Shown here: piece after piece, positions 50,738 through 59,057 of the stretch | Position numbering within the stretch: position 1 is the first letter of the stretch | Layout of the letters: every line of letters starts with the position of its first letter | From: Clostridium fungisolvens | GTDB lineage: Bacteria; Bacillota; Clostridia; Clostridiales; Clostridiaceae | DNA: 64,000 nt | NCBI RefSeq assembly: GCF_014193895.1 | Contig: NZ_BLZR01000001.1 | Location: 4,712,001 to 4,776,000, forward strand | Reading direction: 5' to 3' | Notes under the pieces: generated by a model | The model's database searches: none | What the model was told of the DNA's origin: nothing | The model's input: only the letters and a program-made list of their open reading frames with translations | Program-made: the position numbers and the translations under genes

Positions 50738-51778
50738 ATGGAATATAGAGAAACTTCTAAGAAAAATTATATAAACCAATTATCAAAATTAGCATTTATT
50801 CCATTAATAATATTGATAATATTATTAATGTTAAAATTTAAGATTGCCTTAAATGGAAGAACTATAAAAAACTTTTCTGCGATTTTTATAAGTATAATTT
50901 TAGAGGCAATGCCATTTATATTTATAGGCTCTCTTATATCGTCTTTCATACAACTTTATGTATCTGAAAAGACTATAGCTAGGATTTTACCTAAAAATAA
51001 ATTTTTGGCTCTGTTATCTGCTTCTGTAATAGGCATATTTTTTCCAATATGTGAGTGTGCCATAATTCCTATAGCAAGGCGACTTATAAAGAAAGGTGTA
51101 CCAGTGGGAGTTGCTACTACCTTTATGTTAGCTACCCCTATAATAAATCCAGTGGTACTAATGTCTACATATTATGCTTTTAATCATAGAATATCTATAT
51201 TATTTATAAGAAGCATTGCTGGAATCATAGCTGCCATAGCTATAGGATCCATTATAAGCATATTAGAACGAAATAACTCAGATTTGCTTAGAGAAGATAT
51301 TTATGATGATAATGATGATCTTTGCGGATGCGGTGAATCTCATACTGCATCTAAAAACAAATCAAAACTATCTTCACTGCTTGATAATGTTATCTCGGAA
51401 TTTTTCGATATAAGCAAATTTCTAATTTTCGGAGCAATTTTATCTGCAGTATTCCAAGTTCTAGTATCAAGAGATAGTATAAATGTATTGGCTAGAAATC
51501 CTTATATTTCGGTACTAGCTATGATTGGATTAGCCTTTATTCTTTCAATTTGCTCTGAAGCAGATGCTTTTATAGGGTCTACGTTTGTAGGACAGTTTAC
51601 TACTGGCTCCATCATAGCCTTTTTAATATTTGGCCCTATGCTTGATATAAAGAACACCTTGATGCTGGTTGGAGGCTTTAAAAGAAAGTATGTAATTACT
51701 TTGATTATAAGCATTGTTATCATTTGCTTTATCTTAGGTTCTTTAGTTAATTTTATAGAAATAATGAAGGTGATCTAA
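50738..51778 (+). CDS. ycgR: YcgR-type permease (UPF0718/DUF318)
   Basis: About 346 aa with eight or so membrane segments. The family signature is PFIFIGSLISSFIQLYV, then SVIGIFFPICECAIIPIARR with the conserved Cys motif PICECA, and TTFMLATPIINPVVLMSTY. A cytoplasmic loop has DDLCGCGESH. In B. subtilis ycgR lies with ycgQ under zinc (Zur) control, which fits the GTPase here; a role in zinc or other divalent metal traffic is inferred. ATG at 50738 follows AAAGTGGTG; a GTG four codons upstream is possible. ycgQ follows with one base between. Confidence 0.85.
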   Translation: MEYRETSKKNYINQLSKLAFIPLIILIILLMLKFKIALNGRTIKNFSAIFISIILEAMPFIFIGSLISSFIQLYVSEKTIARILPKNKFLALLSASVIGIFFPICECAIIPIARRLIKKGVPVGVATTFMLATPIINPVVLMSTYYAFNHRISILFIRSIAGIIAAIAIGSIISILERNNSDLLREDIYDDNDDLCGCGESHTASKNKSKLSSLLDNVISEFFDISKFLIFGAILSAVFQVLVSRDSINVLARNPYISVLAMIGLAFILSICSEADAFIGSTFVGQFTTGSIIAFLIFGPMLDIKNTLMLVGGFKRKYVITLIISIVIICFILGSLVNFIEIMKVI

Positions 51779-51779
51779 C

Positions 51780-52523
51780 ATGAAAAGATTTAATTTTAAT
51801 GAATTTGTAAAATTTATAACTTTATTTCTACTATCATTATTTCTTTACAACCTTAATGCTACTGGCAATATAAAATTATTTATAACTCCTAAACTAATAT
51901 TTTATGTGAATATGTTTCAAATAGCATTAATAATTCTGACTCTGTATCAGTTAAAAAAATCTTTTACAACCGCTACTTATAAAAAATCTAGCAAAGTTCA
52001 TCTTCTGTTCCTATTTACTATCATAGTAGGTTATGGTGCAAGCAAAGCAGGAATTGATACCACTATAGTTGACAATAAAGGTGTAAAGGCAATAAATAAG
52101 CTAGCCAATGTCTCTGGAGAACTTACTGCAGAAGAAAGAGCAAAGAAACTCCCACTTAATATAACTACCGAAAATTATGTAGCTTCATTATCAGATATGT
52201 TTCAACATGTATCTGAATACAAAGGTAGACAGGTTACTATAAGTGGATTTATACACAAAGAGCAAGGTCTAGATACCAATGAATTTGTAGTTTCAAGATT
52301 ATATATGAGCTGCTGTATAGCTGATTCACAAATTGTTGGGCCTATAGGCAGAATACGTGATAGAAGTATTGATCTTAAGGAAGGACAATGGATTACAGTA
52401 GTTGGTAAAATCTCTGAAAAAGACCAGGTTCAAGACGGTCAGAAAACTGTAACACCAGTTGTTGTAGCTGATAGTTTCCAAACAATACAAAAACCTTCTG
52501 ATCCTTATGTTTATTTAAAATAA
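51780..52523 (+). CDS. ycgQ: YcgQ-type protein (TIGR03943 family permease partner)
   Basis: 247 aa. Two N-terminal membrane helices (FITLFLLSLFLYNLNAT and IFYVNMFQIALIILTLYQL), a third at about 78-92, then a soluble outer domain. That domain has VTISGFIHKEQGLDTNEF, SRLYMSCCIADSQIVGPIG with a conserved CC pair and GQWITVVGKISEK, which resembles an OB-like fold. TIGR03943 proteins occur beside YcgR permeases, and the CC pair may bind metal (inference). ATG follows AAGGTGATCTAAC, with one base between it and the ycgR stop, so translation is coupled. The cluster ends at the terminator 52541-52575. Confidence 0.85.
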   Translation: MKRFNFNEFVKFITLFLLSLFLYNLNATGNIKLFITPKLIFYVNMFQIALIILTLYQLKKSFTTATYKKSSKVHLLFLFTIIVGYGASKAGIDTTIVDNKGVKAINKLANVSGELTAEERAKKLPLNITTENYVASLSDMFQHVSEYKGRQVTISGFIHKEQGLDTNEFVVSRLYMSCCIADSQIVGPIGRIRDRSIDLKEGQWITVVGKISEKDQVQDGQKTVTPVVVADSFQTIQKPSDPYVYLK

Positions 52524-52540
52524 ATCATATATCTAAAACT

Positions 52541-52582
52541 AATCTCTTTTAGATTTATCTAAAGGAGATTTTTTTATTTTTT
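52541..52582 (+). terminator. Terminator of the ycgR-ycgQ operon
   Basis: Arms AATCTCTTTTAGAT and ATCTAAAGGAGATT, two-base loop region with G-U allowance, followed by TTTTTATTTTTT. Confidence 0.88.
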
Positions 52583-52958
52583 AGAAACTTATAACTTAAT
52601 TATATCTATGGATAAATATGATAGGGTGCCAACTTCTAAAAACTAACCTTATACATATATCTGCCAGATAAAGACCCCATCTGCTTCCATGTAAATGAAT
52701 AAAGATATAACATGCCATTATTTACATTGCACGCAATTGATAATTATTGTTAATTAGTATTGTGTTTTAATTAATATGCTAATATACTTAATATAAGCCA
52801 TCATAAAGTATTAAAATATTATAGTTAAATCAATAATTTTATGGAGACAACTCCAAACAGAATGGCTTAATTAGTTAAATCTAAATTAAATAAAAACTTT
52901 ATAAAAATTAGTAGCAAGATTGATGAAATATTAAATAAAAAAGATCGGAGATTAAATT
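52583..52958. other. Chemoreceptor upstream region; no gene seen
   Basis: About 375 bases without a convincing frame. It contains the leader of the chemoreceptor gene. I see no c-di-GMP riboswitch core or clear sigma-D promoter. Confidence 0.4.
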
Positions 52959-54671
52959 ATGAAATTATTCAATAATCTATCTGTTAAAAGTAAACTCATA
53001 TCTGGTTTTTCAATAGTTATTGTATTTATGGTGGCTATAACCTTAATTAGTCAAATAAACTTAAGTAAAATAAATCAAGCATCCAGTTCAATGTATAACG
53101 AAGAACTTCAGACCTTGAAAAGCCTAGAAATCACTAATGCCAATACAATGCATATTAGACTAAGCGTAATTAACTTAGTTGAAGCAAGAGACAAGTCAAA
53201 AGTTGCTTCAACACAAGAAACGATATCTTCATATAGAGAAGAAAATAATAAGATTTTTGATGATTTTTCAAAAACCAACTTAACTGCTGATGAAAAGGAT
53301 GTATTTTCAAAATTACAGAGTGAATTGTCAGATTATAGAACAGCTTGTGATAATACAATAGCTCTTGTATCAGAAGGAAAATATGATGAAGCCGCTATAC
53401 TTAGTACAAGCACTGCTGATATTAGAAATAAACTTACAACTTCTATAGAAAAATTAGTTAATGATGTAGATAAAAGTGCCGTGATTAAAGAAACTAATAA
53501 TAATACTATATATAAAAATTCTCTAATAACTGTAGTATCTATTTCAGTTGCAGCTATAATAATTGCAATCATACTTTCTACAACTTTAACACTTACAATC
53601 TCTCGTCAAATAAAGAGAATATTAAATTTCGCACACTATCTAGGCGGAGGTGACTTATCTCATACTATAGAAATTGACAGTAAGGATGAGTTTGGAAACC
53701 TTGCAAGTGAATTGAATAAAGCTAACAACAATGTTAAAGAATTAATTTCTAAGGTTATCAACGATTCAGAAACCTTAAGTGCATCTAGCGAAGAGCTAGC
53801 TGCTTCAACTGAAGAAATTTCCGCAGTAATGCAATCCATAAGTCAATCTACTGATGAAATTGCTAAAGGAGCTCAAAATCTCAGTATGGTGTTTGAAACT
53901 GTAAGCTCATCTTCTGAAGAAGTAACTGCCACTACAAATGAATTAGCAAATAGAGCTGAAGGTTCTCTGAAATCAGTTAGAGAAATCGATAAAAGAGCAA
54001 TTTCAATTAAAGAAACCGCTTCAAAAAACATTAAAGAAAGCGCAAATATCTATGAAGAAAAAAGATCCGGGTTATTATCAGCTATTGAAGAAGGTAAGGT
54101 GGTTGAAAAAGTTAAAATTGCAGCTGATTCTATCGGAGCAATAGCAGAACAAACCAACCTGTTAGCACTTAATGCTGCCATAGAAGCAGCAAGAGCCGGA
54201 GAGCAAGGCAAAGGCTTTGCCGTTGTTGCCGATGAAGTGAGAAAATTAGCAGAACAATCTTCAGAAGCTGTAGTTAGTATACAAGCTATGGTTAATCAAG
54301 TACAATCAGCCTTCAGTAAGCTTTCAGAAACAGGGTCAGGCATGTTAGATTACATGAACGATGTAGTAAAACCAACTTATGAATTTCTAATGAGCACCGG
54401 TATCCAATATGAAAAAGATGCAGCTTTTGTTAATGATATGTCTGAAGAGATTGCTTCTTCCTCAAAACAGATGAATACTGTTATGGATCAGGTGAGTGAA
54501 TCAATACAAAATCTTTCAGCTACAGCAGAAGAATCTGCTGCAAGCTCTGAAGAGATACTTAGCAGCATTACTGAAGTTACTGAATCAATCGACGATGTAT
54601 CAGCTGCAGTTCAAAACCAAGCAATATTAGTTCAAAGCCTTAATAATATGGTTCAAAAATTTAAAATATAA
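52959..54671 (+). CDS. Methyl-accepting chemotaxis protein (four-helix sensor)
   Basis: 570 aa. TM1 (LISGFSIVIVFMVAITLIS) is at about 13-31, a helical extracytoplasmic sensor of about 150 residues (4HB type, KINQASSSMYNEELQTLKSL) follows, TM2 is at about 188-212, then HAMP (RQIKRILNFAHYLGGGDLSH). The signalling domain has the conserved tip NLLALNAAIEAARAGEQGKG, then FAVVADEVRKLAEQSSEAV. It is transcribed alone, with a 13-base-arm terminator after it. ATG follows ATCGGAGATTAAATT. It differs from the other receptor at 5028-7067, which has a Cache sensor. Confidence 0.92.
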   Translation: MKLFNNLSVKSKLISGFSIVIVFMVAITLISQINLSKINQASSSMYNEELQTLKSLEITNANTMHIRLSVINLVEARDKSKVASTQETISSYREENNKIFDDFSKTNLTADEKDVFSKLQSELSDYRTACDNTIALVSEGKYDEAAILSTSTADIRNKLTTSIEKLVNDVDKSAVIKETNNNTIYKNSLITVVSISVAAIIIAIILSTTLTLTISRQIKRILNFAHYLGGGDLSHTIEIDSKDEFGNLASELNKANNNVKELISKVINDSETLSASSEELAASTEEISAVMQSISQSTDEIAKGAQNLSMVFETVSSSSEEVTATTNELANRAEGSLKSVREIDKRAISIKETASKNIKESANIYEEKRSGLLSAIEEGKVVEKVKIAADSIGAIAEQTNLLALNAAIEAARAGEQGKGFAVVADEVRKLAEQSSEAVVSIQAMVNQVQSAFSKLSETGSGMLDYMNDVVKPTYEFLMSTGIQYEKDAAFVNDMSEEIASSSKQMNTVMDQVSESIQNLSATAEESAASSEEILSSITEVTESIDDVSAAVQNQAILVQSLNNMVQKFKI

Positions 54672-54689
54672 AATAGTGTATTAATCTAG

Positions 54690-54725
54690 GAGTATTATTT
54701 GGAGCATTAATTCCAAATAATACTC
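54690..54725 (+). terminator. Terminator of the second chemoreceptor gene
   Basis: Perfect 13-base arms GAGTATTATTTGG and CCAAATAATACTC with a 10-base loop, followed by TTTCTTAT. Confidence 0.88.
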
Positions 54726-54865
54726 TTTCTTATAGCCTTTCTTATTTATATAAATTTTAAAACATTCCTGCTATTTTCTTTATTTTTTATGCATTTATTA
54801 GTAATAACTAGTAGATACTATGAAAGTACGCATATTCAGATCGATATTTAAAGGAGGTACTTTCT

Positions 54866-57800
54866 GTGACTAAAGTTATGAAAACAATGGATGGAAATCA
54901 AGCTGCTGCTGAAGCATCTTATGCTTTTACAGACGTTGCAGCTATATATCCAATAACTCCTTCCACACCAATGGCAGAAGGAGTTGATGAGTGGGCTGCT
55001 CATGGAAAAAAGAATATATTTGGTCAGCCTGTTAGAGTAGTTGAAATGCAATCAGAAGCTGGAGCTGCTGGGGCAGTACATGGCTCCTTAGTTTCTGGAG
55101 CTTTAACTACTACATATACAGCTTCTCAAGGATTACTTCTAATGATACCTGTACTTTATAAAGTAGCTGGTGAATTATTACCTGGAGTATTCCATGTAAC
55201 AGCTAGAGCTATAGCTACTCATGCTCTATCTATATTCGGTGATCATCAGGACGTAATGGCGACTAGACAAACAGGGGTTGCTTTACTGGCATCTTCGAAT
55301 GTTCAAGAAGTAATGGATTTAACAAATGTAGCGCATCTAGCCTCAATTAAAAGTAGAATTCCATTCTTACACTTTTTTGATGGTTTTAGAACATCTCACG
55401 AATATCAAAAGATAGAACCAATAGCTTACGATGATGTTGCAAAATTAGTTGATTACGATGCGATAAACCAATTTAGATCTAGAGCTCTTAATCCTGAGCA
55501 TCCAACAATAAGAGGAACTGCTCAAAATCCGGACATATACTTCCAGGAAAGAGAAGCTGCAAATAAATTCTACGAGCAAGTTCCTGATATAGTAGAAAAC
55601 TATATGAGAGAAATAGAAAAAATTACTGGAAGAGCTTATCATCCATTTGATTATTACGGAGACCCTAATGCAGAAAATATAATAGTTGCTATGGGCTCAG
55701 TTTGCGATACTATAGAAGAAACAATTGACTACCTTAAAGCAAAAGGTGAAAAAGTAGGTGTTGTGAAAGTTCATCTTTATAGACCATTCTGTCAAAATTA
55801 CTTTATGAATGTTATTCCTAAAACCGTAAAGAAAATTTCAGTTTTAGATAGAACTAAAGAGCCAGGTGCTCCAGGTGAACCTTTATATCTTGATGTATGT
55901 AATGTTTTCTATAACAATGATATGAAACCTACTATAGTTGGTGGTAGATATGGATTAGCATCAAAAGATACTACACCATCTCAAATACTGGCAGTATTCA
56001 ATAACTTAAAACAAGGTCAACCTAAAAACGGATTTACTATCGGTATAGTTGACGATGTCACAAACACTTCTCTTCCAGAAGAAGATATTATAGATACTAC
56101 ACCAGAAGGAACTATTAGCTGTAAATTCTGGGGCTTAGGCTCTGATGGTACTGTAGGTGCAAATAAAACTGCTGTAAAGATTATAGGAGATAATTCTGAT
56201 TTATATGCTCAAGCATATTTCTCATATGATAGTAAAAAATCTGGAGGAAGCACTATATCTCATTTAAGATTTGGAAAACAAAGAATCAAATCTCCATATC
56301 TTATATACAATGCTGACTATATTGCATGCCACAACAAATCATTTATATATAATTTTGATGTATTAAAAGGATTAAAAAAGAATGGTTCCTTCGTACTTAA
56401 CTGTCCATGGACTGGCGAAGAATTAGAAAAAAGATTACCTGCTACAATGAAAAAATATATAGCAGAAAACAATATAAACTTCTATGTTATAGATGCTATT
56501 GCTATCGCTCAATCAATAGGGCTAGGCGGAAGAATAAATATGATAATGCAATCTGCTTTCTTCAAACTAGCTAACGTAATTCCTGTAGAACAGGCAGTTG
56601 ATTTACTAAAGAAATCAGTTGAAAAAACTTATGGCAAAAAAGGTGAAAAAGTAGTAAAAATGAATCAAGCTGCTATCGATGAAGGTATTGGAGCGCTTAA
56701 TAAAATTAATATTCCTGACTCTTGGAAGACAGCTACTGATGACTTAGGTCCTATAAAAGATGAACCTGACTTTGTTAAGAATATTCAAAGACCTATGGCT
56801 AGACATGAAGGCGATGAACTTCCTGTAAGTGCATTTAATGGTATGGAAGATGGAACCTTCCCCGTTGGGACTACTAAATATGAAAAACGTGGTATAGCAA
56901 TTACTATTCCTGAATGGCAGATAGACAAATGTATTCAATGTAACCAATGTGCTTATGTATGTCCACATGCAGTTATAAGAGCCAGTCTTTTAGATGAAGA
57001 CGAAAAACAAAAAGCTTTAGATACTTTTGAAACTAAGAAAGCTGTTGGTAAAGGACTTGAAGGCTTAGAATTCCGTATACAGATAAGTCCTCTTGATTGT
57101 ACTGGTTGTGGTAACTGTGCTGATATCTGTCCTGCACCAGGAAAAGCTTTAATTATGAAGCCTGCTGATGAACAAATCGAGTTACAGTCTGAAAACTGGG
57201 AATTTGCTATGACAGTTACAAATAAAGATAGCTTAATGGATAAAAAGACTGTAAAAGGAAGTCAATTTGTAAGACCTCTATTAGAATTCCATGGCGCATG
57301 CCCAGGTTGTGGAGAAACTCCATATATAAGACTTTTAACTCAATTATTTGGTGATAGAATGATGATAGCAAATGCAACAGGATGCTCATCAATTTGGGGT
57401 GGAAGTGCTCCAGCAATGCCTTATACAACAAATGCTTTAGGAAAAGGTCCATCTTGGGGTAACTCTTTATTTGAAAATAATGCTGAATATGGTTTTGGTA
57501 TGTACTTAGCTGTAAAACAAATGAGGTCTAGAATAGCTCAACTTATGGATGAGTACTTAAAGAGCGGAAAAAGTGAAAATGTTAAGTCCACTTTCAATGC
57601 TTGGTTAGAAGCAATGGAAGATGGTGATAAATCTAGAGAAGTTTCAGAAAAGGTTCTAGAAGCTATACAATCAGAAGACTTTAATAGTGATCCAGCACTT
57701 AAAGAAATCTTAGATAAAAAAGACTATCTGGTTAAAAAATCTCACTGGTTCATAGGTGGAGATGGATGGGCTTATGATATAGGTTATGGTGGTCTAGATC

Positions 57801-58390
57801 AAGTAATCTCTAGTGGTGAAGATGTTAATATATTCGTTATGGATACAGAAATTTACTCAAATACAGGAGGTCAATCTTCTAAATCTACGCCAACTGCTGC
57901 AGTTGCTAAGTTCGCTGCTGGTGGAAAGAGATCCAAGAAGAAAGACCTCGGTGCAATGGCTATGACTTATGGTAACGTGTATGTAACACAAATAGCCATG
58001 GGTGCAAATATGAATCAAACTATAAAAGCTATAGCTGAGGCTGAAGCTTACAAGGGTCCTTCATTAATAATAGCTTATGCACCATGTATAAGTCATGGTA
58101 TAAAAACAGGTATGGGAACTAGTATGGCTCAAGAAAAGAAAGCTGTTGAAGCAGGCTATTGGCATCTTTATAGATACAATCCGCTTCTTAAAGAAGAAGG
58201 AAAAAATCCATTCGTATTGGATTCAAAAGAGCCAACAAAACCTTACAAAGAATTCCTAAGTAGTGAAGTTCGTTATACATCATTGATGAACGTATTCCCT
58301 GATGCTGTTGATCATGCATGGGAAATAGCTGAAAAGGATGCTAGAGAACGTTATGAGACTTATAAACGTCTAGCAGAGCAGACTTATTAA
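54866..58390 (+). CDS. nifJ: Pyruvate:ferredoxin (flavodoxin) oxidoreductase, single-chain
   Basis: 1174 aa, the full length of the homodimeric enzyme. The N-terminal domain has AIYPITPSTPMAEGVDEWAA. The mid region has two [4Fe-4S] motifs, CIQCNQCAYVCPHAVI and CTGCGNCADICPAPG (about residues 690-760). The C-terminal TPP domain has FHGACPGCGETPYIRLL, ATGCSSIWGGSAPAMPY and WIFGGDGWAYDIGYGG-like FIGGDGWAYDIGYGGLDQ, then NVFVMDTE-like NIFVMDTEIYSNTGGQ. It oxidises pyruvate to acetyl-CoA and CO2 with reduction of ferredoxin, the central step of clostridial fermentation. The start is GTG, five bases after AAAGGAGGT. Confidence 0.97.
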   Translation: MTKVMKTMDGNQAAAEASYAFTDVAAIYPITPSTPMAEGVDEWAAHGKKNIFGQPVRVVEMQSEAGAAGAVHGSLVSGALTTTYTASQGLLLMIPVLYKVAGELLPGVFHVTARAIATHALSIFGDHQDVMATRQTGVALLASSNVQEVMDLTNVAHLASIKSRIPFLHFFDGFRTSHEYQKIEPIAYDDVAKLVDYDAINQFRSRALNPEHPTIRGTAQNPDIYFQEREAANKFYEQVPDIVENYMREIEKITGRAYHPFDYYGDPNAENIIVAMGSVCDTIEETIDYLKAKGEKVGVVKVHLYRPFCQNYFMNVIPKTVKKISVLDRTKEPGAPGEPLYLDVCNVFYNNDMKPTIVGGRYGLASKDTTPSQILAVFNNLKQGQPKNGFTIGIVDDVTNTSLPEEDIIDTTPEGTISCKFWGLGSDGTVGANKTAVKIIGDNSDLYAQAYFSYDSKKSGGSTISHLRFGKQRIKSPYLIYNADYIACHNKSFIYNFDVLKGLKKNGSFVLNCPWTGEELEKRLPATMKKYIAENNINFYVIDAIAIAQSIGLGGRINMIMQSAFFKLANVIPVEQAVDLLKKSVEKTYGKKGEKVVKMNQAAIDEGIGALNKINIPDSWKTATDDLGPIKDEPDFVKNIQRPMARHEGDELPVSAFNGMEDGTFPVGTTKYEKRGIAITIPEWQIDKCIQCNQCAYVCPHAVIRASLLDEDEKQKALDTFETKKAVGKGLEGLEFRIQISPLDCTGCGNCADICPAPGKALIMKPADEQIELQSENWEFAMTVTNKDSLMDKKTVKGSQFVRPLLEFHGACPGCGETPYIRLLTQLFGDRMMIANATGCSSIWGGSAPAMPYTTNALGKGPSWGNSLFENNAEYGFGMYLAVKQMRSRIAQLMDEYLKSGKSENVKSTFNAWLEAMEDGDKSREVSEKVLEAIQSEDFNSDPALKEILDKKDYLVKKSHWFIGGDGWAYDIGYGGLDQVISSGEDVNIFVMDTEIYSNTGGQSSKSTPTAAVAKFAAGGKRSKKKDLGAMAMTYGNVYVTQIAMGANMNQTIKAIAEAEAYKGPSLIIAYAPCISHGIKTGMGTSMAQEKKAVEAGYWHLYRYNPLLKEEGKNPFVLDSKEPTKPYKEFLSSEVRYTSLMNVFPDAVDHAWEIAEKDARERYETYKRLAEQTY

Positions 58391-58431
58391 ATGTCTTTAA
58401 TAAATTAAATACTAATATCAATAAAATTAAA

Positions 58432-58456
58432 AAGAGAGAACCTCAGGTTCTCTCTT
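58432..58456. terminator. Bidirectional terminator between nifJ and the DUF3787 gene
   Basis: Perfect 12-base arms AAGAGAGAACCT and AGGTTCTCTCTT around one C. It serves both convergent genes. Confidence 0.85.
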
Positions 58457-58463
58457 CTAATTA

Positions 58464-58631
58464 CTACTTTTGATTTGTATCTACCCACTCTTTAGCATTT
58501 CTCACATCTAATTCACTTGGAATTTCAACATTAGATACTTCTTTAGTTTCTGCTATATTGGCCCATGCAGCTGTATCATGTCTCTCTATAGGTTTTGCCA
58601 TATCATGTTCCTTATATCTATTATCAGCCAT
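58464..58631 (-). CDS. DUF3787-type small protein, 55 aa
   Basis: A 55-aa protein beginning MADNRYKEHDMAKPIERHDT and containing AAWANIAETKEVSNVEIPSE and the C-terminal NAKEWVDTNQK. The pattern KPIERHDTAAW...VSNV.IPS...NAKEWVD matches the small clostridial DUF3787 family as I recall it. A full GAGGAGG ribosome binding site lies 10 bases before the ATG, and the reading frame fills the space to the shared terminator. There is no signal peptide or transmembrane segment. Function is unknown. Confidence 0.78.
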   Translation of the reverse strand: MADNRYKEHDMAKPIERHDTAAWANIAETKEVSNVEIPSELDVRNAKEWVDTNQK

Positions 58632-58960
58632 AATAATTAATCCTCCTCTAAAAATTTAATTTTTACACGCATTAACCTTAATTAATACGTCTATGATTAT
58701 TGGTTTAAGCTAAACTCAGCCTAAGAAAGTTTTAAGCTTTAATATATTTTATATATAATATATTGTTGCTTAAAAAAAATTTAGTATTCATTTACGTATT
58801 GGCTGCTTTACACGTAATTACCTATTGCCACAGGCAAAATTTAAAATTATTATATTAAAAATTTAATATTTCCATAAAATCTTACTCTATAAGACTATTA
58901 AAACTTTTAAATAAAAAATATATGACTATCTTAATATTTACGTATAAAATAAATAAACAA
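58632..58960. other. Intergenic; no gene seen
   Basis: About 330 AT-rich bases between the DUF3787 promoter region and the terminator of the cell-wall hydrolase gene. No convincing frame or RNA structure seen. Confidence 0.4.
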
Positions 58961-58994
58961 AAAAGTTACCCATAAATTAATATGAATAACTTTT
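58961..58994 (-). terminator. Terminator of the cell-wall hydrolase gene
   Basis: Arms AAAAGTTA and TAACTTTT with an inner CAT/ATG pair; on the minus strand followed by TTTTTTGTTTATTT, about 60 bases after the stop. Confidence 0.75.
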
Positions 58995-59057
58995 ATTCGA
59001 AAAATTTAATTTGATTTCAAAACAATGCTTAATTACAAACTTAATCATAAACTATAG

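Noticed and set aside
52583..52958. Possible riboswitch before the second chemoreceptor gene
   Set aside because: I could not match the conserved core of c-di-GMP or other known riboswitches, and no clear hairpin plus terminator arrangement is present.
54690..54725. Hairpin after the second chemoreceptor as another copy of families A or B
   Set aside because: It is shorter, lacks the family ends and is followed by a T-rich tail, so it is a plain terminator.
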